DNA of 64,000 nt from Chitinophaga niabensis (lineage in GTDB: Bacteria > Bacteroidota > Bacteroidia > Chitinophagales > Chitinophagaceae): assembly GCA_017849435.1 (NCBI GenBank), contig JAFIGY010000002.1, forward strand, positions 372,001-436,000. The letters are read 5' to 3'. Made by a program: the position numbers and the translations under genes. The notes beneath the pieces are model-generated. The model was not told the origin of the DNA and did no database searches. It saw nothing but the letters and a program-made list of their open reading frames with translations. Positions 51,915-60,169 of the stretch are shown one piece after another; the stretch's first letter is position 1; each line of letters begins with the position of its first letter.

Positions 51915-54056
51915 TTATTTCACGATCTTCAGCTCGTTGATGATATTGGAAGCACCACCCAGCTTATCGATGCACCAGAGTACATAGCGCACATCCACGC
52001 AGATGGTTCTGTTGTAATTTTTGTCGAACTGGATCTTGTGGCTCAGAGCTTCGTAGTTGCCGTCAAAAGCCAGCCCGATCAGTTCTCCGTTCGCGTTGAT
52101 CACAGGGGATCCGGAGTTCCCGCCGGTGATGTCGTTGGTGGTGATGAAGCCCACTACGAGATCATTGCGTTTGAGGTCTTTATACTGACCGAAATCTTTT
52201 TTCTTCACCAGGTCAGCGAATCCTGCCGGCAGATCAAACTCATAATCACCGGGCACATATTTTTCCATCACACCGGTAACGGTGGTCACGTAATCGTATG
52301 CCACGGCATCACGCGGACTGTAGGGTTTCACCTGGCCATAGCTGAGGCGCATGGTGAAGTTTGCATCCGGATAACGAGAGGCAGCCGGGTGCATTTGCAT
52401 TTCACCTTTCAGGTAAAGGCGGCCCAGGTCACTGTTCTCGGCGGTGAACTGCTGGTACAGCGGCAGGAATTTGCCAACGTAGTTCTTGCCGAAAGCGGCT
52501 GCATAGGCGTAAGCCGGGTCATCCTGCAGAACAACGGCATCCGGGTTGGACGTGAAGGCTTTCCATTTGGCATCATTGAAAATCATCGTGTTGGCAAACA
52601 CGCTGGCTGCCCAAGTGCGATAGGTTTTCTCGTCGCCGAGATCGCCGAAGGACTTGAGGCCGTCGTAGAAACCGATCGGGTGCTGATCTTTCGGGATATC
52701 GTCGTGGAACATTTTGGCTGTGGCGGCGAGGATCTTCTGATCGCTCGGTTTATTCTCCTCTTTCAGGAAATTGGCACGGGCGGCGTCAGCAGCGGCCACA
52801 GCGGCTTTCACATCGCCTTTCTTCAGGATGGCGTTTTCCACCTGGGCGAGAGAGCTGGCAAAAGCAGCCAGCGGAGAGCCATAGATGCCCTCGTTCAGGT
52901 ACACCCTTTGCTTGGTGTAAGGGGCCCAGGCCTTGTAGATCTTTTCGTATTGCGGGAGTACATTTTCGAATTCCGGTTTACCCTTGGCCCATTGCTGGAA
53001 GGCTGCTTCGGTTTTCTGCTTTTCCTGGAACACATGGTATTTCAGGAGCTGCTTGCTTTCCCCGTCGAAGAATTTCCAGTAGTTGGCGATGCTGGCGTAA
53101 GAAGAAGCCAGTTGCAGCTTCACGGCCGGATCTTTTTTCATTTCTTCGAACATGTATTTCAGGCGGATGTCGCGGAGGTTGACGAGTGAGGGGTTTTCCA
53201 CTTCCGTCTTCAGCTTCACACCGTAAGAAGTTTCATAACGGTTGGTTCCGCCGGGGTAACCGAAGATCATGGCGTAATCATTTTCTTTCACACCTTTGAT
53301 GGATACAGGCAGGAAATGTTTGGGCTTCAGGGGAACATTGTCCGCAGCATATTCAGCCGGCTTACCGTCTTTCCCTGCATACACGCGGAACACGGAGAAG
53401 TCGCCGGTATGGCGGGGCCATTCCCAGTTATCGGTATCGCCGCCGAATTTACCCACGCTTTCCGGCGGAGCGCCTACAAGGCGGATATCTTTATAACGCT
53501 CATATACGAAGAGCAGGTATTGATTGCCTTTGAACATCGGCATCACCCGCGCTTCATATCCGTTGCCGGTTGTAGCAGCTTTGATGATATCGGCATAAGC
53601 GGCCTGCAGTTTCTGAACGCGTTCAGTAACCGATGCGCCTTTGATCGCTTCCTCCACTTTGGCCGTCACATCTTCCACCCGCACGAGGAATTGTACGGAG
53701 AGTTTTTTGGATGCGATCTCCTGTTGTTTGTTCTTTGCATAGAACCCGTCCCGGAGATAGTTATGCTCAACACTGCTGGCGCTGGCAATGGCATCGTAGC
53801 CGCAGTGGTGGTTGGTGAAAATAAGTCCCTCGTTGCTCACGATTTCTCCGGTACAGCCTCCGCCAAAAATAATAATGGCGTCTTTCAGGGAAGACTTATT
53901 AATACTATAGAGCTGCTCTTTGGAAAGCTTCAGCCCTTTCTTTACCATATCCGCATACGTTTGCTGACCCAGGAGATAAGGCAGCCACATGCCTTCGTCT
54001 GCTCTTACCAGCTTTACAGAGAGTAACAGCAGCAACAGGAATAGATTTTTCTTCAT
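51915..54056 (-). CDS. S46 family dipeptidyl peptidase (DPP7-like)
   Basis: 713 residues with a signal peptide (NLFLLLLLLSVKLVRA). The catalytic His is in FTNHHCGYDA (83/84), the Asp in RHTGDFS, and the Ser at 648 in GGNSGSPV. The residue 18 positions after this Ser is Gly (FDG); DPP11 has Arg there and cuts after Asp/Glu. Thus the S1 pocket should take hydrophobic residues, as in DPP7. It releases dipeptides in the periplasm, which a POT transporter (encoded at 57784) could import. Confidence 0.93.
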   Translation of the reverse strand: MKKNLFLLLLLLSVKLVRADEGMWLPYLLGQQTYADMVKKGLKLSKEQLYSINKSSLKDAIIIFGGGCTGEIVSNEGLIFTNHHCGYDAIASASSVEHNYLRDGFYAKNKQQEIASKKLSVQFLVRVEDVTAKVEEAIKGASVTERVQKLQAAYADIIKAATTGNGYEARVMPMFKGNQYLLFVYERYKDIRLVGAPPESVGKFGGDTDNWEWPRHTGDFSVFRVYAGKDGKPAEYAADNVPLKPKHFLPVSIKGVKENDYAMIFGYPGGTNRYETSYGVKLKTEVENPSLVNLRDIRLKYMFEEMKKDPAVKLQLASSYASIANYWKFFDGESKQLLKYHVFQEKQKTEAAFQQWAKGKPEFENVLPQYEKIYKAWAPYTKQRVYLNEGIYGSPLAAFASSLAQVENAILKKGDVKAAVAAADAARANFLKEENKPSDQKILAATAKMFHDDIPKDQHPIGFYDGLKSFGDLGDEKTYRTWAASVFANTMIFNDAKWKAFTSNPDAVVLQDDPAYAYAAAFGKNYVGKFLPLYQQFTAENSDLGRLYLKGEMQMHPAASRYPDANFTMRLSYGQVKPYSPRDAVAYDYVTTVTGVMEKYVPGDYEFDLPAGFADLVKKKDFGQYKDLKRNDLVVGFITTNDITGGNSGSPVINANGELIGLAFDGNYEALSHKIQFDKNYNRTICVDVRYVLWCIDKLGGASNIINELKIVK

Positions 54057-54080
54057 AATTCAGGTTTTGTAAAAGAGGCC

Positions 54081-54088
54081 CAAACCTA
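54081..54088 (-). promoter_or_regulatory. -7 box of the S46 peptidase gene
   Basis: TAGGTTTG on the minus strand, a perfect match, 24 bases before the ATG at 54056. Confidence 0.55.
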
Positions 54089-54272
54089 GCATTTTTTTTG
54101 GTAATAGCGTTTACTGGCATGGATTTAAAGGTTTCTGGGTCAAGGGATTGTATTTCTGTCACATGTGTTTTTCTTTAATTTGTTTAGAGTTGCAGAACAA
54201 TTATCGGCCATAAACGTTAAAATGGCTTGAAGATTGATCTTCTCCTAACTGATCAAACCATAAAACCACACT

Positions 54273-54743
54273 ATGAAACAACTGTTCTTTTGCGGTTTAG
54301 CCGCTGCTGTTATGTTAGCTGCCTGCCAGGGTACAGGGAAACAGGCATCAAAAGATTCTACCGCCAATGCTTCTGCAGTTGCGGCCACAACTATGGACTG
54401 GAAGCTGGACCGTACACATTGGAAGCTGAAAGATTTCCCTGGCAGCAGGGTACAGGTTCCGGTAACGGAAAAGCCGATCTACGTTACATTTACGGATAGC
54501 TCTTCACAAATACAGGGGTTCCTGGGCTGTAACGGTTTTGGCGGGAAATTCCTGGCCACGGCCAAAGGGGACCTCCAGATATCGGATGTGGTCTCCACGC
54601 AAATGGCCTGCCCGGCGCTGGACGCAGAGAATACACTGGTGAAGGTGATGGGCGAAACCAACCGCTACACCATCGAGAAGGATATGCTGCGGCTGCAGAA
54701 AGGGGATTCCATCCTTGCCATCTTTACGGCCATCCAGCCCTGA
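54273..54743 (+). CDS. META-domain (HslJ-like) lipoprotein
   Basis: 156 residues with a lipobox LAAC (Cys18). The META/DUF306 core is seen as WKLKDFPGSRV, PIYVTFTDSSSQIQGFLGCNGFGGKF, VVSTQMACPALDAEN and LRLQKGDSILAIF. It is related to heat-shock protein HslJ. Role unknown; it is anchored in the periplasm or on the cell surface. No acidic export signal follows the Cys, favouring a periplasmic location. Confidence 0.88.
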   Translation: MKQLFFCGLAAAVMLAACQGTGKQASKDSTANASAVAATTMDWKLDRTHWKLKDFPGSRVQVPVTEKPIYVTFTDSSSQIQGFLGCNGFGGKFLATAKGDLQISDVVSTQMACPALDAENTLVKVMGETNRYTIEKDMLRLQKGDSILAIFTAIQP

Positions 54744-54795
54744 TTTCCGGAACGGCTTTTGTGAGGAACGTTTGTATCGATATAAAAACAAACGT

Positions 54796-55239
54796 ATGAA
54801 ACAGTATTTTCTTTTGATGGCAATTGCCGCCTCTATGGCTTGCAACGGCAATAGCAGCCGTACGGCAGCAGGAGACACCTCTGTGGAAAAGATAAAGGAA
54901 GGAGCGGAACAGGTAAAACAGGGCGTACAGGAGAAAGCAGACACGGTTGGCACTTACCTGAAAGAACAGAAAGAGAAAGCGCAGACAGCCATCGAAAAAA
55001 AGATGAAAGAACTGGATGAGAAGATCGATGAATTGAAGAAAGATGGCGGTAAGAAAGGGGAAAAGGCCCGTAAAAAATTGCAGGATGTGCGGGACGATCT
55101 CGGCAAAAAGCTGGAGGATGTGAAGAGCAGTTCCGCAGCGGCCTGGGATAAAACCAAAGCAGGGCTTGATAAATCACTAAAAAAAGCGGATAGCGCCTGG
55201 CAGGATCTCAAGCGCGACTTCAAAGAGCTGTTTCAATAG
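54796..55239 (+). CDS. Coiled-coil lipoprotein
   Basis: 147 residues from the ATG at 54796, with a signal MKQYFLLMAIAASMAC and lipid Cys16. The mature part is highly charged (Lys/Glu/Asp) with heptad periodicity, so one long amphipathic coiled coil. It resembles small YtxH/apolipoprotein-like envelope proteins. No enzyme motif. It lies 52 bases after the META gene and may be co-transcribed. Its stop overlaps the convergent gene by seven bases. Confidence 0.75.
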   Translation: MKQYFLLMAIAASMACNGNSSRTAAGDTSVEKIKEGAEQVKQGVQEKADTVGTYLKEQKEKAQTAIEKKMKELDEKIDELKKDGGKKGEKARKKLQDVRDDLGKKLEDVKSSSAAAWDKTKAGLDKSLKKADSAWQDLKRDFKELFQ

Positions 55240-56018
55240 CCTTTGAAATTCCGGTACGTTGTGCTGATAGTAAACCCTCTGTCCGTTAAAGCGGGAACAT
55301 AGCAGCGGATGGCCGTTATGCCTTTTTGCGGATCGAATGTAAACTCTTCCGGCTGCTCATAAAATGCGCAGTTGTTGCAGGTGCGGGCTGTTTTGTGCAT
55401 ATACAGTACGCCGCTGGCGGGGAGTTCGTCTATGAGGAACAGCTTGTTGGAATAATCGCAGTAGGCATTTTTCTCCACGATATAAGGAACCCCGTTTTCA
55501 TAGCTCAGTTTCACCTTCTTGGCCTTCGCGTTGAGGAGAAAGTTGTTCGTCTGCAAAGGAGTTACCTGTCCGAACGAGCGCAGCAGGAACATCCGGATAT
55601 ATACCACGCCACGCAGGGTTTGCTGTTTACCGTTTTCTGTTACCACCAGCACGGAATCCAGCTTGTAATTAGGCGTATAAACGGCGGAACTGTAATCCGT
55701 GAGGTCTTGTTTCAGCAGTTCCTTCACGGGCGGCAGCGCCTTCAGCAATGTGTTGATGCCAACGGTGTTGGATACCGGCGTGGTATTATTGTTGTTGCCG
55801 GGGAAGAAAAGGATGTTGATAAAATAATTGTCCACCCCTGCGATGATATCCCGCGCTTTCCTTTTGGAAATAAGGTTGTAAGAAACGCAGGGCTTGCGTG
55901 TGAGGCTGTCTTGCAGCATTGTTTTACTCATTGTATAATCTGCTTCATTACCGATCGCCAGGTGCTGGGCAAATGAGACGGCAGGAACAAGGCATACGAG
56001 GAGCAGGAGTTTCTTCAT
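55233..56018 (-). CDS. Secreted hypothetical protein
   Basis: 261 residues with a signal peptide (KKLLLLVCLVPAVSFAQ). No domain recognised. The mature part contains Cys pairs (AYCDYSN, ARTCNNCAFYE) and is strand-rich, ending in GFTISTTYRNFKGY. It has its own -7 box (56044-56051). Confidence 0.6.
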   Translation of the reverse strand: MKKLLLLVCLVPAVSFAQHLAIGNEADYTMSKTMLQDSLTRKPCVSYNLISKRKARDIIAGVDNYFINILFFPGNNNNTTPVSNTVGINTLLKALPPVKELLKQDLTDYSSAVYTPNYKLDSVLVVTENGKQQTLRGVVYIRMFLLRSFGQVTPLQTNNFLLNAKAKKVKLSYENGVPYIVEKNAYCDYSNKLFLIDELPASGVLYMHKTARTCNNCAFYEQPEEFTFDPQKGITAIRCYVPALTDRGFTISTTYRNFKGY

Positions 56019-56043
56019 GCTGAGGGATTATTTTCGCTGGCGC

Positions 56044-56051
56044 CAAAGATA
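56044..56051 (-). promoter_or_regulatory. -7 box of the secreted hypothetical gene
   Basis: TATCTTTG on the minus strand, a perfect match, 25 bases before the ATG at 56018. Confidence 0.55.
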
Positions 56052-56056
56052 CAAAC

Positions 56057-56091
56057 AAAAAACGCTGCGGAGTAATAATTCCGCAGCGTTT
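56057..56091 (-). terminator. Terminator of the second Gfo/Idh/MocA gene
   Basis: AAACGCTGCGGA / TCCGCAGCGTTT, eight-base loop, T run on the minus strand. It lies 22 bases past the stop at 56114. Confidence 0.85.
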
Positions 56092-56113
56092 ATAGATATT
56101 GAAGGTCATTGCA

Positions 56114-57562
56114 TTATACACCCAGGCTCCAGCCGTCGCGGTAAGTGCGCTTTACGAACTGGTTGGCGTCGTCGAAGTTGGTGATCTTCATGTTCGGGCC
56201 GTCCCAGAGCAGCTTGATATAGCGGCCGGGGAAGTCGAATCCTTTACCATCGGCTTTCGGCTTGCGCACGTCGTAGCTGCGGATGGCGAGGTTGCCCATG
56301 AGGATCGTTTCGGTGAGCGGACCGGCGATCTCGAACGGAGCGCTCAGTTCGTTCTTACCGTAACCGGCGATGCAGGCGTTTACCCATTGTACATAGTGGC
56401 CTTCCGGAACGCGGGCGATGGTTTGTTTCACCTTCACTTCGGAAGTACGTTTGGTGGGCAGCAGGGAAGGATACATGCCGTAAGTGCCGCACATCATTTT
56501 GCCTTTGGTACCGATGAAGATAGCGCCGTTACCGCCGTCGCCCATTCTTTCGTTCGGGCCCAGCTCTTCCGGACGTTCCGGCTGAATACCGCCGTCCATC
56601 CAGTGCAGTTTGATATCCGGTTTGCCTTTCTTGCCGGCAAAGCTCATGATCACGTGAGAAGAGGGCGGACAGCTGTCCGGGAAGTAGCCTTGTTTGAACT
56701 CATCCACATACACGCTGCCAACGCTGGCTTCTGCGGATGTGGGGTAACCGAGGCCCAGTACACGGAAAGGAGGCTCCACGATGTGACAGCCCATGTCTCC
56801 GAGTGCGCCGGTACCGTAATCCCACCAGCCGCGCCAGTTGAAGGGAACGAGTTTGTCAACATAGTCCTTTTTCGGAGCCGTACCCAGCCAGAGGTTCCAA
56901 TCCAGTTCCTTGGGGATTTCCGCCTTTTGAGTAGGCCAGGGAAGACCCTGCGGCCAAACCGGCCTGTTGGTCCAGCAATACACCGTATGTACGTCACCGA
57001 TAGTGCCGGCGTTATACCATTCCATCAGTTGGCGAACGCCATCTCCGGATGCGCCCTGGTTACCCATCTGGGTTACCACTTTGTATTTTTTGGCGGCCTG
57101 CGTGAGCATGCGGGCCTCATAGATGTCGTGTGTCAGCGGCTTTTGCACGTATACGTGCTTGCCGAGCTGCATAGCAGCCATAGCCGCTACAGCGTGGGTA
57201 TGGTCCGGTGTGGATACGGACACTGCATCGATGTTCTTGTGTTCTTTTTCCAGCATTTCGCGGAAATCCTTGTAAAACTTCGCTTTCGGAAAGCGCTTTA
57301 CTGAATTGGCCGCACGGCGTTCGTCTACGTCGCATAATACAACAATATCTGCGGGCCCTTTGGCGAACTCCGCAATATCGCTTTCACCTTTACCTCCAAC
57401 ACCAATACCAGCCACCCGCAGCCTGTCGCTGGGCGCTGTGTAACCTTTACCTCCTAGTACATGACGTGGAACGATCATAAATCCGGCAGCAGCAGCAGCG
57501 CTGTTCGTTAGAAATGATCTACGGGAAATCTGGTTTCTTTTGTGATTGTTTTCGTGAACCAT
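56114..57562 (-). CDS. Tat-exported Gfo/Idh/MocA family oxidoreductase
   Basis: 482 residues. The twin-arginine signal is QISRRSFLTNSAAAAAGF. The Rossmann motif is VAGIGVGGKGESDIAEF, the catalytic Lys in YVQKPLTHD, and CHIVEPPFRVLG lies in the C-terminal domain. The type is the Bacteroidota secreted NAD(P)-dependent sugar oxidoreductase, distinct from the protein encoded at 47569. It stands alone with its own terminator, divergent from the POT transporter gene. Confidence 0.9.
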   Translation of the reverse strand: MVHENNHKRNQISRRSFLTNSAAAAAGFMIVPRHVLGGKGYTAPSDRLRVAGIGVGGKGESDIAEFAKGPADIVVLCDVDERRAANSVKRFPKAKFYKDFREMLEKEHKNIDAVSVSTPDHTHAVAAMAAMQLGKHVYVQKPLTHDIYEARMLTQAAKKYKVVTQMGNQGASGDGVRQLMEWYNAGTIGDVHTVYCWTNRPVWPQGLPWPTQKAEIPKELDWNLWLGTAPKKDYVDKLVPFNWRGWWDYGTGALGDMGCHIVEPPFRVLGLGYPTSAEASVGSVYVDEFKQGYFPDSCPPSSHVIMSFAGKKGKPDIKLHWMDGGIQPERPEELGPNERMGDGGNGAIFIGTKGKMMCGTYGMYPSLLPTKRTSEVKVKQTIARVPEGHYVQWVNACIAGYGKNELSAPFEIAGPLTETILMGNLAIRSYDVRKPKADGKGFDFPGRYIKLLWDGPNMKITNFDDANQFVKRTYRDGWSLGV

Positions 57563-57726
57563 GATTTGTTAAATTTTCGTTCAATATAATAGAAAATTAT
57601 TTGGATTTTATAATTATATCGATGAACGGCCTTCCCTGCTAAATCGATTTTACACTAGTGGTGACGAAAATGCCCGGCTGGCGAGGCTTACAAGTTAAGG
57701 AAACAATCGGTTAAGCGATCATTAAA

Positions 57727-57758
57727 TTTGGTGTCAATGTTGTTTGTTATTATTTTTA
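57727..57758 (+). promoter_or_regulatory. Promoter of the POT transporter gene
   Basis: TTTG (57727-57730), 20 bases, TATTTTTA (57751-57758), one mismatch from the -7 consensus. A CGGTTAAGCGATCATTAA sequence just upstream (57709-57726) resembles the palindrome upstream of the terpene synthase. Confidence 0.6.
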
Positions 57759-57783
57759 GCGCTGCCAAAACAAAAACAACAGC

Positions 57784-59424
57784 ATGCGAACTGACCGGAA
57801 ACATCCCGCCGCCCTGCCATTCCTGTTCCTTTCCGAAATGTGGGAAAGGTTCGGATTTTACCTTTTACTCGCCATTCTTCAACTGTACCTGACGGACGCA
57901 GAAAGCGGCGGATGGGCCATGGACCGTAAAGTAGCCGTGGATATTTTCGGAACCTTCATTGCATTCGTGTACCTCACCCCTTTTGTGGGAGGCCTGCTGG
58001 CAGACCGCAAGATCGGGTATGCAAAATCCATTATCATCGGCGGCCTGCTGATGGGGATCGGATATATGGGCCTGGCGGTGCATAACCTGACGGTGTTTTA
58101 TCTTTCACTGGCCCTCATTTGCGTGGGTAACGGGTTCTTCAAGCCCAACATTTCCACGCTGCTCGGGAATGTCTACAATGACCCGGCGTATATCTCGCGG
58201 AAAGATACAGGGTACAACATCTTTTATATGGGCATCAATATCGGCGCCTTTATCTGTACCTTCTTTGCCGCTTATCTCCGCAACAGCATTCACTGGGGCG
58301 CCGCTTTTATGGCGGCCGGTATCGGGATGTTCCTGGGCGTCGCTATTTTTATAGCCGGACTCAAACATTACAGGCACGCGGATGTGCGTAAACCGGAACA
58401 ACCAGGGGATATGCCACTGGGCAGCATTTTTGCGCAGGTGTTCATACCCGTGCTGGTGGCGGGGTTCATCGGGTGGAAGATACCGGGGAATATCTTCGGC
58501 TCTGACTCTACGGATGCTTTCATCTTTGCCTGCCTGCCCATTATTTATTTCTTCGTGAACCTGCTGCGTAAGGCGAGCCCGGCGGACAAAGCTCCGGTAA
58601 AAGCCCTGCTGGCCATTTTTGCGGTGTCCGTCATGTTCTGGGCAGTGTTCAAACAAAATGGAACGGCGCTTACCACCTGGGCGCAGTTTTATACGGACCG
58701 GGAACTGCCGGCGGGCGTGGAGCAGCAGGCGAGAAAACTTTATCTCGCGGAGAATGTTACCAACAAGCAGGATTCCGTGGTGGCGTATGACAAGGAATTC
58801 AAGGTGATCAAGAATGATAAAGGGCAGCCGGTGAAAGAGTGGGGGAAGAATGTATATCTGAAAAATGTGGCGCCGGAAAAGATGCCGGCGCAAGGCGCCA
58901 GTATCAGCCTGATCAATACGGAACTTTTCCAGTCCATCAACCCTTTTTTCGTGATCGCTTTAACACCGTTGGTGGTAGCGCTTTTTGCGTTCCTGCGAAA
59001 GCGGGGTAAAGAGCCCGGCACACCAACGAAGATTGCATGGGGCCTGCTGATCTCTTCACTTTCCACGTTTATGATGGTGGCGGCGGTGATCGTTTGCGGG
59101 AATGGAGAAGTGAAGGCTTCCCTCTGGTGGCTCTTCGGATGTTACGGTGTAATCACGGCCGGAGAATTATTGCTCAGCCCAATGGGCCTTTCCCTCGTAT
59201 CCAAGCTTAGCCCTCCCAGGTTTACGTCGCTGATGATGGGCGGCTGGTTCCTGGCCACTTCCATCGGCAATAAACTATCCGGTATCCTGGCCTCGATGTG
59301 GGATACTTATGATAACAAAGTGAATTACTTCCTGGTGAACTTCCTGCTGCTGGGCTTTGCCGCAGGCATGATCTTCGTGATGCTGCGCTGGCTGAACCGG
59401 ATCTTCCGGGAGCATACGAAGTGA
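57784..59424 (+). CDS. POT family proton-coupled oligopeptide transporter
   Basis: 546 residues, about 12-14 membrane helices. The family start motif EMWERFGFYLLLAILQLYL contains the proton-coupling ExxER-type glutamates. GGLLADRKIG and GYNIFYMGINIGAF are family signatures. A larger soluble loop lies between helices (residues about 300-370). It imports di- and tripeptides with protons. Together with the S46 peptidase gene it suggests peptide scavenging. Confidence 0.93.
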   Translation: MRTDRKHPAALPFLFLSEMWERFGFYLLLAILQLYLTDAESGGWAMDRKVAVDIFGTFIAFVYLTPFVGGLLADRKIGYAKSIIIGGLLMGIGYMGLAVHNLTVFYLSLALICVGNGFFKPNISTLLGNVYNDPAYISRKDTGYNIFYMGINIGAFICTFFAAYLRNSIHWGAAFMAAGIGMFLGVAIFIAGLKHYRHADVRKPEQPGDMPLGSIFAQVFIPVLVAGFIGWKIPGNIFGSDSTDAFIFACLPIIYFFVNLLRKASPADKAPVKALLAIFAVSVMFWAVFKQNGTALTTWAQFYTDRELPAGVEQQARKLYLAENVTNKQDSVVAYDKEFKVIKNDKGQPVKEWGKNVYLKNVAPEKMPAQGASISLINTELFQSINPFFVIALTPLVVALFAFLRKRGKEPGTPTKIAWGLLISSLSTFMMVAAVIVCGNGEVKASLWWLFGCYGVITAGELLLSPMGLSLVSKLSPPRFTSLMMGGWFLATSIGNKLSGILASMWDTYDNKVNYFLVNFLLLGFAAGMIFVMLRWLNRIFREHTK

Positions 59425-59435
59425 TAAGGAATTTA

Positions 59436-59467
59436 AACAAGAGGACGTTTCATAACGTCCTCTTGTT
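59436..59467. terminator. Bidirectional terminator between the POT and GMC-operon genes
   Basis: A perfect 14-base-pair stem AACAAGAGGACGTT / AACGTCCTCTTGTT with loop TCAT. It lies between convergent stops at 59424 and 59482. Confidence 0.85.
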
Positions 59468-59481
59468 GCAGGAAATCTGGA

Positions 59482-60165
59482 TCAATCCCAGGTCATGATC
59501 TTGCCCCGGTCTTCCGGTTTGAGACATTCCTTCAGTGTTTTCTCATCGTACGAAAGATTGTATTTCTTCAATACGTCATCCGGAACGCCGTCCCAAACGT
59601 TCGGCTGGTTGCCCTGGTAACCCAGATCCTTCAACCCCATCTTGCTCGTGAAGAAACCGGTAGCGGTAAGGTTCCGCATGGTATTGAAAAAAGATACGCC
59701 TGCACTCAGCTCCGGAGCGGCCTTTTCCGGATACGCGATCTGGTCAACGATGCCGAGTTGTTGCTGGGGACTCAGGTCCGTGAACCCTTTGTCATGCGTT
59801 TTGAGGGAAAACACATCCAGCCAGCGTAACCCGCCGCGCATGGGCGTCTGGTATTTAGGTTGATCTTTTACGGTGAATTCGATGAATTCGGGAACCCCGG
59901 CGTCAGTTGCACTGCCGGAATGTTCGTCTTTGGGAATGATGATATCTGCAAGTACGCCAATGGTCTTCATTTCGGCGTCGGTAAAGAATTTATCCGCCAT
60001 CAGACCCTGATCGCGCTTTTCTTCATCCGGTGTGCGGCCATAAACTGCCAGCACGCCTTTCCCCACCGCCTCTTTCTGTCCCGATTTATTTTCACAGGCA
60101 CTGAGGATCACGCCTGTTGACAAAGAGCCCACCATAAGGGCTTTCAGCGATTCTCTTCTGTCCAT
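59482..60165 (-). CDS. Gluconate 2-dehydrogenase subunit 3 family Tat lipoprotein
   Basis: 227 residues. The Tat signal MDRRESLKALMVG is followed by lipobox LSAC (Cys24). The domain MKTIGVLADIIIPKDEHSGSATDAGVPEFIEF is typical of the small subunit of membrane FAD dehydrogenases (gluconate, fructose). It is four bases downstream of the GMC gene. In characterised enzymes this subunit carries the large subunit across the membrane. Confidence 0.9.
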   Translation of the reverse strand: MDRRESLKALMVGSLSTGVILSACENKSGQKEAVGKGVLAVYGRTPDEEKRDQGLMADKFFTDAEMKTIGVLADIIIPKDEHSGSATDAGVPEFIEFTVKDQPKYQTPMRGGLRWLDVFSLKTHDKGFTDLSPQQQLGIVDQIAYPEKAAPELSAGVSFFNTMRNLTATGFFTSKMGLKDLGYQGNQPNVWDGVPDDVLKKYNLSYDEKTLKECLKPEDRGKIMTWD

Positions 60166-60169
60166 GTTG

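Noticed and set aside
51879-53189. 436-codon plus-strand frame opposite the S46 peptidase gene
   Set aside because: Shadow frame without motifs; it starts inside the terminator stem.
56099-57304. 401-codon plus-strand frame opposite the second Gfo/Idh/MocA gene
   Set aside because: Shadow frame; no promoter or domain.
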